A stretch of DNA of 64,000 bases from JAGVSZ01 sp019137045 (GTDB taxonomy: Bacteria; Pseudomonadota; Gammaproteobacteria; Burkholderiales; SG8-39). The stretch lies in assembly GCA_046347635.1 (NCBI GenBank), contig JAXMFT010000001.1, positions 62,001-126,000 on the forward strand, read 5' to 3'. Each line of letters starts with the position of its first letter. Within the stretch, counting starts at the first letter, position 1. Under the pieces are notes generated by a model. That model worked only from the letters and a program-made list of their open reading frames with translations. It was not told the DNA's origin and did not search any database. Of the stretch, positions 27,808 to 36,771 are shown piece by piece. Position numbers and translations under genes: made by a program.

Positions 27808-29862
27808 ATGGCGACGTTCGGCACGGAGGCCCTGCGCACCGTCGCGCTGGTGGGTCACGGCGCCTCGGGCAAGACCACGCTGACCGAGGCCCTGCTGCAG
27901 AAGGCCGGGATGATCCAGAGCGCGGGCAGCGTGGAGCGCGGCACGACCGTGTGCGACTTCGACCCGCTCGAGAAGCAGTTCCAGCACAGCCTGCGCTCGT
28001 CGGTGGTGCACCTCGACCACGCCGACACCCGCACGCACCTCATCGACACGCCCGGCTACCCCGACTTCATCGGCCAGGCGATCGGCGCGCTCGACGCGGT
28101 CGAGACCGCCGCCATCGTGGTCAACGCCCAGAACGGCATCGAGATGATCACGCGGCGCATGATGGACTGGGCGGGCCGGCGCAGGCTGTGCCGCATGCTG
28201 GTGGTGAACAAGATCGACGCGGAGAACGTCGACCTGCCCGCCCTGCTCGCCGCGCTGCAGGAGACCTTCGGCAAGGAGTGCCTGCCGATCAACCTGCCCG
28301 CGGAGCGCGGCGCGCGCGTGATCGACTGCTTCGCGAACGATGCCGGCGAGGCGGACTTCCTCTCGGTGGGCGAGGTGCACAAGATGGTGCTCGAGCAGAT
28401 CGTCGAGGTGGACGAGGCGGCGATGGAGAAGTACCTCGAGCAGGGCGACGTCGACCCGGCGTCCCTGCACGCGCCGCTCGAGAAGGCGCTGCGCGAGGGC
28501 CACATCATCCCGGTCTGCTTCGTGTCCGCGCGCACCGGCGCCGGCGTGCGCGACCTGCTGGAGGTGTTCGCGCGCCACCTGCCGCATCCGGGCGAGGGCA
28601 ATCCGCCGCTCTTCTACCGCGGCGAGGGCGAGGCGGCGCGGGAGTTCGCCTCCGTCCCCGACCCGAAGAAGCACGTGCTCGCGCACGTGTTCAAGGTGCT
28701 GAACGACCCGTACGTCGGCAAGCTCGGGATCTTCCGCGTGCACCAGGGCACGGTGACCAAGGACACGCAGCTCTTCGTGGGCGAGGGGCGCAAGCCGTTC
28801 AAGGTCGGCCACCTCTTCGTGCTGCAGGGCAAGGAGCACGTCGAGACCAACGAGGCGGTGCCGGGCGACATCGCGGCGGTGGCGAAGGTGGACGAGATCG
28901 CGTTCGACTGCGTGCTGCACGACTCGCACGACGAGGACCACATCCACATGCGGGCGCTCGAGTTCCCGACGCCGATGTACGGGCTCGCGATCGAGCCGAA
29001 GAAGCGCGGCGACGAGCAGAAGATCTCGGAGGCGTTCCACAAGATCGCGGCCGAGGACCCGACCTTCCAGGTCGACCACGACCCCAGCACGCACGAGACG
29101 GTCATCCGCGGCCTGGGCGACCTGCACGTGCGCTCGATCCTGGAGCGCATGGGCACGCAGTACAAGGTCGAGGTCAACACGCGGCCGCCGCGCATCCCGT
29201 TCCGCGAGACGATCACCGCCAGGGCCGAGGGCCACGCGCGCCACAAGAAGCAGACCGGCGGCGCCGGCCAGTTCGGCGAGGTCTACCTGCGCGTCGAGCC
29301 GCTCGCGCGCGGGGCGGGGTTCGAGTTCCTCGACCAGTCGAAGGGCGGGGTCATCCCCAACCAGTTCATCCCCGCGGTCGAGAAGGGCGTGCAGCAGGTG
29401 CTCGCCGCGGGCGCGGTCGCCGGCTATCCGATGCAGGACCTGCGCGTGATCGTGTACGACGGCAAGCACCACCCGGTCGACTCGAAGGAGGTGGCGTTCG
29501 TGTCGGCCGGGCGCAAGGCGTTCCTGGACGCGCTCGAGAAGGCGCGCCCGATCGTGCTCGAGCCGATCGTCAACATCGAGATCGTCTGTCCCGAGCACTG
29601 CATGGGCGACCTCGCCGGCGACCTCTCGGGCAAGCGCGGGCAGATCACCGGCACCGACTCGCTCGGGCCGGGCACGAGCGCGATCCGCGGCCTGGTGCCG
29701 CTGTCGGAGCTGAACGGGTACGCGAACCGCCTGAAGTCGGTGACCGGCGGCCAGGGCTCCTACTCGATGACGCTCGCGCACTACGAGGCGGTGCCGCCGA
29801 ACGTGCAGGCGCAGCTCGCGGCCGAGTACAAGGCGGCGCGGGGGCAGGAGGCCGAGGAGTAG
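27808..29862 (+). CDS. fusA2: Elongation factor G paralogue (EF-G-like GTPase)
   Basis: A 684-residue translational GTPase. The G1 loop GHGASGKTT is at residues 17-25, G3 DTPGYPDF near 80, and G4 NKID at 134-137. Domains II-V follow in order, including HKKQTGGAGQFGEVYLRVEP of domain IV. Switch I reads SVERGTTVCDFDPLEKQFQHS, lacking the ERERGITI motif of canonical EF-G, so this belongs to the divergent second EF-G group found in many bacteria. Such paralogues may support translocation or recycling under special conditions, or lack one of those functions; which applies is unknown. No tuf, rpsL or rpsG neighbours are present, consistent with a paralogue. ATG 27808 has an AGGAG ribosome site 6 bp upstream. 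Confidence 0.88.
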   Translation: MATFGTEALRTVALVGHGASGKTTLTEALLQKAGMIQSAGSVERGTTVCDFDPLEKQFQHSLRSSVVHLDHADTRTHLIDTPGYPDFIGQAIGALDAVETAAIVVNAQNGIEMITRRMMDWAGRRRLCRMLVVNKIDAENVDLPALLAALQETFGKECLPINLPAERGARVIDCFANDAGEADFLSVGEVHKMVLEQIVEVDEAAMEKYLEQGDVDPASLHAPLEKALREGHIIPVCFVSARTGAGVRDLLEVFARHLPHPGEGNPPLFYRGEGEAAREFASVPDPKKHVLAHVFKVLNDPYVGKLGIFRVHQGTVTKDTQLFVGEGRKPFKVGHLFVLQGKEHVETNEAVPGDIAAVAKVDEIAFDCVLHDSHDEDHIHMRALEFPTPMYGLAIEPKKRGDEQKISEAFHKIAAEDPTFQVDHDPSTHETVIRGLGDLHVRSILERMGTQYKVEVNTRPPRIPFRETITARAEGHARHKKQTGGAGQFGEVYLRVEPLARGAGFEFLDQSKGGVIPNQFIPAVEKGVQQVLAAGAVAGYPMQDLRVIVYDGKHHPVDSKEVAFVSAGRKAFLDALEKARPIVLEPIVNIEIVCPEHCMGDLAGDLSGKRGQITGTDSLGPGTSAIRGLVPLSELNGYANRLKSVTGGQGSYSMTLAHYEAVPPNVQAQLAAEYKAARGQEAEE

Positions 29863-29887
29863 CGCGCCGCGCCCGGCCGCCGCGCGC

Positions 29888-30151
29888 TCAGCTCACGGTG
29901 TCGGTCTCGCGCCTGCGCGTGCGCCCCGGCCGGGCGCGGCGCGGCGCGTGGTACCACTGCTTGTGCGGGGAGAACGCCCGGCACGCGAGGCACTGGGTGT
30001 CGCGCCACTGCTTGCCGCAGCCGGGGCACAGGCCGCGCGTCCAGAAGGTGTTCCACACCGTGCCGCACGACGGCTCGCACGCCCAGCGGTCCCCGGGCTG
30101 CGGGCGCCAGGCGCACTTCGGGCAGTAGATCTCGTACTCGTCCCGGGCCAT
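29888..30151 (-). CDS. Small double zinc-ribbon protein
   Basis: An 87-residue protein with eight cysteines arranged as YCPKC, CEPSC, LCPGC and QCLAC, followed by an HKQWYH segment and a strongly basic tail rich in arginine. The pairing suggests two zinc ribbons. No enzymatic domain is visible; nucleic-acid or protein binding is possible but not shown. ATG 30151 is preferred over ATG 30175 because an AGGAG ribosome site lies 8 bp upstream of it. It converges with the EF-G gene (25-bp gap with a GC-rich imperfect inverted repeat) and is upstream of nothing on its own strand, so it is monocistronic. I do not recognise a named family. Confidence 0.65.
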   Translation of the reverse strand: MARDEYEIYCPKCAWRPQPGDRWACEPSCGTVWNTFWTRGLCPGCGKQWRDTQCLACRAFSPHKQWYHAPRRARPGRTRRRETDTVS

Positions 30152-30211
30152 TCGCCGCTCTCCTCGCAGCGCCATCCAACGCGCGACGCGGCCGCGCGGT
30201 GGACCGGCGCG

Positions 30212-31687
30212 CTACGCCGTCCCGCCGACGGTCAGCCCGTCGATGCGCAGCGTCGGCTGTCCCACGCCCACCGGCACGCTCTGCCCCTCCTTGCCGCAGG
30301 TGCCCACGCCGGCGTCGAGCGCGAGGTCGTTGCCGATCATGCTCACGCGCGTGAGCGCGTCCGGACCGTTGCCGATCAGCGTCGCGCCCTTGAGCGGATG
30401 GGTGGGCTTGCCGTTCTCGATCAGGTAGGCCTCGGACATCGAGAACACGAACTTGCCGCTGGTGATGTCCACCTGCCCGCCGCCGAAGTTGACCGCGTAG
30501 ATGCCGCGCCCGACCGAGGCGATGATCTCGCGCGGGTCGCGGTCGCCGGCCAGCATGTAGGTGTTGGTCATGCGCGGCATGACCGTGTGCGCGTAGGACT
30601 CGCGCCGCCCGTTGCCGGTGAGCGGCATCTTCATCAGCCGCGCGTTCATGCTGTCCTGGATGTACCCGCGCAGCACGCCGTTCTCGATCAGCGTCGTGCA
30701 CTGGGTCGGGTTGCCCTCGTCGTCGACGTTGAGCGAGCCGCGCCGGGTCGGGATCGTCCCGTCGTCGACCACCGTCACGCCCGGCGCCGCGACGCGCTCG
30801 CCGATGCGCCCGGTGAAAGCGGACGAGCCCTTGCGGTTGAAATCGCCCTCCAGGCCGTGCCCCACCGCCTCGTGCAGCAGCACGCCCGGCCAGCCGGGAC
30901 CGAGCACCACGGTCATCGTCCCCGCCGGGGCCGGGCGCGATTCGAGGTTGAGCAGCGCCATGTCCACCGCCTTGGTCGCGTACTGCGCGATCAGCTCGTC
31001 GGTGAAGTACGCGTAGTCGAAGCGCCCGCCCCCGCCCCAGCTTCCCTGCTCCCGCCGGCCGTCCTGCTCCACGATCACCTGCAGCGACAGGCGCACGAGC
31101 GGGCGCACGTCGGCCGCGGTCACCCCGTCCGAGCGCAGCACGAGGACCACCTCGTACACGCCGGCGAGCGTGGCCATCACCTGCACCACCCGCGGGTCGC
31201 GCGCGCGGCACAGCCGCTCCAGCCGCTCGAGCAGCCGCACCTTCTCGCCGTCGGCGAGCGACGCGAGCGGGTCGAGCGCCGGGTACAGGTGGCGTCCGCC
31301 GCCGGCGCGCGCGACCGACCGCGGGCTGCGCCCGCCGGCGCGCGCGATCGCGCGCGCCGCCCCGGCCGCGTCCTTGAGCGCCGGCAGGCTGATCACGTCG
31401 GAGTAGGCGAACGCGGTCTTCTCGCCCGCGACCGCGCGCACCCCGACGCCCGAGTCGATGCTGAAGCTGCCCGACTTGACGATGCCCTCCTCCAGGCTCC
31501 AGCCCTCGGTGCGCAGGTACTGGAAGTAGAGGTCGGCGTAGTCGACCCTGCGCGCCATGATCAGCCCGAACACCTGGTCGAGCTGCGGCGCGGCGAGCTC
31601 GTAGGGCGCGAGCAGGGTCTGGGTCGCGGTGCGCAGGAGCTGTTCCTGGGTCGCGGTGTGGGGGAGCGGTTCCTGGGTCGCGCGCAT
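30212..31687 (-). CDS. tldD: Metalloprotease TldD
   Basis: A 491-residue member of the TldD/PmbA family. With TldE/PmbA it forms a heterodimeric zinc protease that degrades unfolded peptides and matures microcins and some RiPPs. The active site HEAVGH lies at about residues 272-277 inside VLLHEAVGHGLEGDFNRKG. Other family segments are EGWSLEEGIVKSGSFSID, GVGVRAVAGEKTAFAYSD and TNTYMLAGD near the C-terminus. The partner tldE is not in the window. The first 30 residues contain a 9-residue repeat (ATQEPLPHT, ATQEQLLRT, ATQTLLAPY) that most homologues lack. It heads the conserved order tldD-nitrilase-yhdP-glnE. Confidence 0.94.
   Translation of the reverse strand: MRATQEPLPHTATQEQLLRTATQTLLAPYELAAPQLDQVFGLIMARRVDYADLYFQYLRTEGWSLEEGIVKSGSFSIDSGVGVRAVAGEKTAFAYSDVISLPALKDAAGAARAIARAGGRSPRSVARAGGGRHLYPALDPLASLADGEKVRLLERLERLCRARDPRVVQVMATLAGVYEVVLVLRSDGVTAADVRPLVRLSLQVIVEQDGRREQGSWGGGGRFDYAYFTDELIAQYATKAVDMALLNLESRPAPAGTMTVVLGPGWPGVLLHEAVGHGLEGDFNRKGSSAFTGRIGERVAAPGVTVVDDGTIPTRRGSLNVDDEGNPTQCTTLIENGVLRGYIQDSMNARLMKMPLTGNGRRESYAHTVMPRMTNTYMLAGDRDPREIIASVGRGIYAVNFGGGQVDITSGKFVFSMSEAYLIENGKPTHPLKGATLIGNGPDALTRVSMIGNDLALDAGVGTCGKEGQSVPVGVGQPTLRIDGLTVGGTA
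31621..31684. repeat. 27-bp tandem repeat at the start of tldD
   Basis: Two complete 27-bp units (31621-31647 and 31648-31674, 23 of 27 bases identical) and 10 bp of a third, all beginning GGGTCGCG on the plus strand. The period is nine codons, so copy changes would keep the frame. The repeat covers the start codon region and the first coding residues of tldD. Confidence 0.75.
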
Positions 31688-31791
31688 CGGCCTTCCGGCA
31701 ATCGGGTCGGGTGGCGGTCGGGAGGATACACAAGCGGCCGGCCGGCCCGCCGCGGCCGCCGCCCGCCTCTCCGCGTCGTGCGCGGGGTCTC

Positions 31792-32598
31792 TCAGAGCAC
31801 CCGGTGCGCGAGCGCGGGCAGGCGCGCGCGCACCTCGCGCTGGTAGTTGGGGTCGATGTCGGCGACCACAACCCCGGCGCCGTGCGCGCGGCGCGCGACC
31901 GCGTCGCCCCACGGGCTCACGATCATCGTGTGCCCGTGCGTCCTGCGCCCGTTGAGGTGGTCGCCGCCCTGGGCCGGCGCGATCACCCACGCGAGGTTCT
32001 CCACCGCGCGCGCGCGCACCAGCAGGTCCCAGTGCGCCGCGCCGGTGGTCGCGGTGAACGCCGAGGGGATCACGATCAGGTCCATCGGCGCGAGCCGGCG
32101 ATAGAGCTCGGGGAAGCGCACGTCGTAGCAGATCGACAGCGCGATGCGCCCGAAGGGCGAGTCGATCGCCACCGGCTGATCGCCGGGCTCGATCGTCGCC
32201 GCCTCGCGGTACTCGCGGTCGGTGTCGGCGAAGCCGAAGAGGTGGATCTTGTCGTAGCGCGCGACCCGCCGCCCGTCCGCGTCGTACGCGAGGCAGCTGT
32301 TGCGCACCTTCTGCGGGTCGCGCGCCGGCAGCGGCACGGTGCCCGCGATCAGCCACACGCGGTGCCGGGCCGCGGTGCGCGCGAGGAACGCCTGGATCGG
32401 CCCGTCGCCGTCGGCCTCGCGCAGCGCGAGCTTGTCGCGCTCGGAGCGGCCCATCTGGCAGAACCACTCGGGCAGCACCACCAGGCGCGCGCCCTGCGCC
32501 GCGGCGTCGGCGACGAGTTCGCCCGCCGCCGCGAGGTTCGGCGCGAGCGCGGGCTCGGACACCATCTGCACCGCGGCGACGCGGAAGGGATCAGTCAT
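31792..32598 (-). CDS. Carbon-nitrogen hydrolase, Nit1/deaminated glutathione amidase type
   Basis: A 268-residue nitrilase-superfamily amidase. The catalytic triad is visible: Glu in LVVLPEWF, Lys in ARYDKIHLFGF, Cys in LSICYDVRFPELYR. The segments FADTDREYREA and AHWDLLVRARAVENLAWVIAPAQGG match the Nit1/NitB branch, which repairs deaminated glutathione, a by-product of transaminases. A broader omega-amidase role cannot be excluded. The start is ATG 32598. It lies between tldD and yhdP on the same strand, with gaps of 104 and 15 bp, a placement conserved in betaproteobacteria. Confidence 0.88.
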   Translation of the reverse strand: MTDPFRVAAVQMVSEPALAPNLAAAGELVADAAAQGARLVVLPEWFCQMGRSERDKLALREADGDGPIQAFLARTAARHRVWLIAGTVPLPARDPQKVRNSCLAYDADGRRVARYDKIHLFGFADTDREYREAATIEPGDQPVAIDSPFGRIALSICYDVRFPELYRRLAPMDLIVIPSAFTATTGAAHWDLLVRARAVENLAWVIAPAQGGDHLNGRRTHGHTMIVSPWGDAVARRAHGAGVVVADIDPNYQREVRARLPALAHRVL

Positions 32599-32613
32599 GG
32601 GGGCGCGCGCGGC

Positions 32614-35600
32614 TCACTGCGGCCCGGGCTTGGCCCCGAGCCCATCGGGCTCGGGGGCGGACTTCGGCGCGGCGACCCGCTCGACCTTGGGATCGTCCCA
32701 CGGCCCGGTCACGCGGTACTGGTAGGCGAGCAGCTGCCCGATCGGGTCCTTCAGCAGGCGCTGCGCGAGCAGCGCCCCGATGCCGACGATCGGATTGAGC
32801 AGCGCCACCGCCGCGGCGGCCGCGACGCTGTCGCCCACCGCCGGGACGACGCGCACCGCGAGCTCCTGGGTCTCGCGCGCGAGGTCCGCCTGCCCGGTGA
32901 TCGCGATCGTCGCCGCCGGTCCGACCATGGTCAGGTCCTCCGTGCGCGCGACCCCGCGCACGATCGTGGCGGTGCCCTGGATGGTGTCGAACGCGAAGCC
33001 CTCGCTGAAGATGTCGTTGAAGTCGAGCGAGATGCGGCGCGGCAGCGACTGGAGCGAGAGGACGCCGAGGAGGCGGCCGACCCCGGGCTGCAGCTTCACG
33101 AACTGCCCCCGCTCGGCGCGGAAGTTCACCGTGCCGTTCAGGGTCGGGAAGTCGAGCCCTGAGATCGGGCCGCGCCAGCGCACGCGCGCGTCGATGTCCG
33201 CGCTCCCGCGCGCGAGCGTGTCCGGCTGCCCGAACCGCGCGAGGTACTTGCCCGCGTCGTCCGCGCGGACCGTGACGTGCAGGTCGGTCTCGTCCGCCTC
33301 GCCGGAGGCGCCCGGCCGCCACAACCCCTGCGCGCTGATCGCGCCCTCCGGCGCGGTGAGCGCGAGCTTGCCGAGCCGCCAGCCGCTGTGCTCGTTGACC
33401 GCGTCGAGCTCCAGCCGGCCGAGGTCGCGCCCCTGCACGAGATAGCGCTCGGCGACGACGTCGAGCGCCGGCAGGCGCGTGGCGGTGCCGGCGCCCGGCA
33501 GCGCATCGTGCGCGGCGTCCGGGTGCGCGAGGTGCTTCAGACGCGCCGTGACGAGCCCGTGCCCCTCGGGCCGCCAGGCGACCTCGCCCGCCATCTCGCG
33601 CGCATCGACCGTCGCCTGCCAGGTCTGGGCGCTGGAGAACTGCGCCTTGACTGAGACGTCGTGGAACTGGCGCCCGATCACCGTGAGCGTCCCGGCGCGC
33701 AGGCTGAGCGCGGTGAGCGCGGCGCCGGCGCCGCTGCCCTGCGACGCGACGTCGGTGAGGAAGGGCAGCAGCCGGTCGAGGTCGAGCGTCTTCAGGTTGC
33801 CGGCGACGAACACCCCGGGGCGGTCGGGCGTCTGCACGCCGACGTCGCCCAGCCCGACGCCGGCGCGCTCGATCGTCGTCCGGCCGTCCGCGACGCGCAG
33901 GATGCCCTCCGCGCTCACCAGGTTTCCGACCGACAGCGCGACGCTCTCGCGCCGCGCCGGCGCGCCGTCCTCCGCGGGGAGCGGCCGGCGCTCGATCCGC
34001 AGCGGCCGGGACTCGTCCGCGGCCTTGCCGAGCGGCGCCGGCAGGTCGATCGCGACGCCGGCGAGCGACGACTCGAACAGGGTCGTGCGCGCGCCGATGC
34101 GCCCGGACTCGCTGAACCGGAACTCGAGCGGCCCGCGCAGCGCGGCGGCGAACGGGAGGCGGGCGTGACGGGCGAGCTCGGCGGCGTCCACCGTGCCCCG
34201 AGCGCTCGCCACGGTGGCGCCGTCGCGCGTCGCGACCTCGACGGCGACGCGGCCCCGAGCGTCCGGGCGGTGACGTCGCGCGCCGTCACGGCGGACTCGG
34301 TGAACTCCACCGTGCCGTTCACCGCGGCGAGCGGCGCCTCGCCCGGCCCCATCGTCAGGCCGTTGCCGGCGAACCGGAAAGTGCCGGCGACCTGCGCCTT
34401 CTCCAGCGCCGCGAGCGGCAGTTCGAGGCGCAGGGCGAGCTGCGCGCCGCCCTCGCCCGACCAGCCGTCGGTCGCGCCCTCGATGAACCCGCGCACCGGG
34501 CTCGCGCCGATGAACCGCAGGTAGTCGGCGAGCGGCCCCCCGGTGCGCCCGTCGACGTGCAGCACGGAGGGCCCGATCAGGTCGGGAATGACCGCCACGG
34601 CGCGCTCGACCGCGAGGCCGTAGGTGCTCGCGCGCGGGCTGGTGATGGTCAGCTTGCGGCCCGCGAGCACGATGTCCGCCGTGACGCCGGCGAGCGGCGG
34701 CCAGCCCGGCGCGTACTCGAGCGTGCCGGCGGTGACGCGCCCGCTCGCGCGGAATTCGCCGCGCGCCGGATCGTCGAAGGGGAAGTCGTCGAGGTCGCCG
34801 CGCAGGCGGAACTGCACGTCGGTCAGCGGCGCGGCGACGATCGCGCGCTTGAGCCACGCGTCGGTGTCCGCGCGGATGCCGGGGATGTACCGCCGCACGG
34901 CGCGCCCGTCCATCCGCGTGGCGCCGAGCGCGATGTCCACCGACTGCGCCCCGTCGCCGGCGCGGCGGTAGACGGCGTTCCCGGTGGCGGCGAACTCCGG
35001 CCCCGATGCGGCGAGGTCCTCGACCCTCACCTCCAGCGCGCCGCCCTGGAGCGACCACTGCACGCGCGCCCGCAGGACGTCGAGCGGGATCGCGTCTTCC
35101 ACCGGCACGCCGGCGAACCGGAGCGCGCTGCGCGCGGTGTTCAGGGTGGCGCTACCGCGCTCCTCGGTCACCTCGAACTGGCCGGACAGGCGCGCGAACC
35201 CGGGCGCCGCCGCGTAGGGCTGCATGCCGAGGTCGCTGAAGCGCCCGCGCGCGCTGAACGCGTCCGGCTGCGCGATCGCGCCGGTCCACCTGAAGCGCAC
35301 GTCGGCGAAGCGCCCCTCCGGCGCCATCGCCGCGAGCGCGACGCGCAGCTTCTCCGGCAGCGGCACGCGCCCGCTCAGGAGCGCGAGCGGCGCGAGGTCG
35401 ATCGCGGCGGCGGCGAACTCGCCGGATTCCGGCAGCCGGCCCTGCGCCGGCGTCCAGCTCGCGGTGAAGTTCGCGGGCGCGAACCCCTGCCCGTCGCGCG
35501 CCACGAAGCCGAGCTGGCGGGCGAAGGCGTCGTACGCGATCACCGGGTCGCGCACGAAGGAGAACACGCCGAGCTGGTCGCCGCGCTGGCGCACGCCGAA

Positions 35601-36587
35601 CTGGCCGTACACCGCCGCCAGGTCGAGCGCGGGCAGGCCGGGCGCGAGCCGGGCGTTCACGTCCTCGAGCGCGAGGTCGGCGGCGAGCTCGGTGAGCCGC
35701 CGGTCGCTCACCGCGAGCCAGAGCCGCAGCGCCCCGCGGCCGCTGCGCACCGCGAACGGGTAGTCGACCCAGGCCCGCCAGACCGCGAGGTCGACGTGAT
35801 CGAGCGCCGCGTACACGCGCCCGTCCCACTCGGCCAGCTCCTCCACCGTGCGCCCCACCAGGTCGCCGCGGACGTCGAGCGCCGAGGCGAAGGCGCGCGG
35901 CGGCTCGGCGCGCAGCGCGAAGCGGTGGTGGCGGCCGTCGTTCTCGAGCACGAAGCTCAGGCGCTCCAGGGCGAGCGGCGGCGCCCCGCGGCGCTCGTCG
36001 CGCCACTCGACGCGCGCGTCGCGCACGATGATCTCGCCCTGCGCGAGCAGCCAGTCGGCCACGCCGCCCTCGGGCGCGTCCGACGGCCGCAGCTCGAGCC
36101 CGGCGATGAAGAGCCGCCCCTGGGGGTCGCGTCGCACGTCCAGGTCCGGGCGGTCGAGGACGAGCGACTTGAAGCGCAGCTCGCGCGCGAGCACCGTGCG
36201 CCACGCCACCGTCGCGCCCACGTACGGGAGCTCGAGCGCGACCGCGCCGCTCCGGTCGTACACCTTCACGCCACCGAGCTCGAGCCGCGGGTGCAGGCCG
36301 TACCACTCCGCCTCGACCCGCTCCACGGTGACCTTCTCGCCGAGCGCGCGCGCGACCGCCTGCACGATCGCGTCCTTGTGCTCGGCGACGCCCGGCAGGA
36401 GCCAGAACCGCAGCGCCAGCATCGAGAGCGCGACGAGGAAGTACAGGCCGACCAGGGCCCAGCCGGCGCGCCGCAGCCAGGCGAGCCAGCGCCGCTCGCG
36501 CGGCGGGAGCTGCTCGTCCAGGCTCGCGTCGAGCGCGTCGTGGACGACTTCCTCGACCTCGTGGACGGCGTCGTTGAGCGTGTTCAT
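32614..36587 (-). pseudogene. yhdP: YhdP family (AsmA-like) intermembrane lipid-transport protein, one frameshift as sequenced
   Basis: A very large envelope protein, about 1324 residues after correction, against 1266 in E. coli YhdP. It has a single N-terminal membrane anchor (about residues 40-62), an AsmA-like opening (KVTVERVEAEWYGLHPRLELGGVKVYD) and a long beta-rich body, ending with FNDIFSEGFAFDTIQGTATI, VVPAVGDSVAAAAAV and LLAYQYRVTGPWDDPKVE, typical of the family's C-terminal region. Such proteins bridge the periplasm and carry phospholipid to the outer membrane. The frame breaks at a run of four G on the coding strand (34256-34253); a fifth G restores one continuous reading frame. 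The rest is intact, so this may be a homopolymer error in the assembly. Confidence 0.82.
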
Positions 36588-36634
36588 GCGGCGCGCGGGG
36601 CGCGGTCCGGCTGGCGATCTCGCCCCGGCCGCCA

Positions 36635-36664
36635 TTGGCCGGGTGGGCAGGGCGCGCCTACAAT
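36635..36664 (+). promoter_or_regulatory. Predicted promoter of glnE
   Basis: TTGGCC (36635-36640) and TACAAT (36659-36664), 18 bp apart, form a reasonable sigma-70 promoter between the divergent yhdP and glnE genes. The predicted start leaves a leader of about 100 nt before ATG 36772. Confidence 0.45.
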
Positions 36665-36771
36665 GGCGCGCGCCGGGACGGCAGGCATGGCGCACGAACA
36701 ACGCCGCGCCCCTCCGTCCGGACGACGCGATTGTACTTGACCCCCTCCGACCCGGCCCGCCCCGCCCCCCG

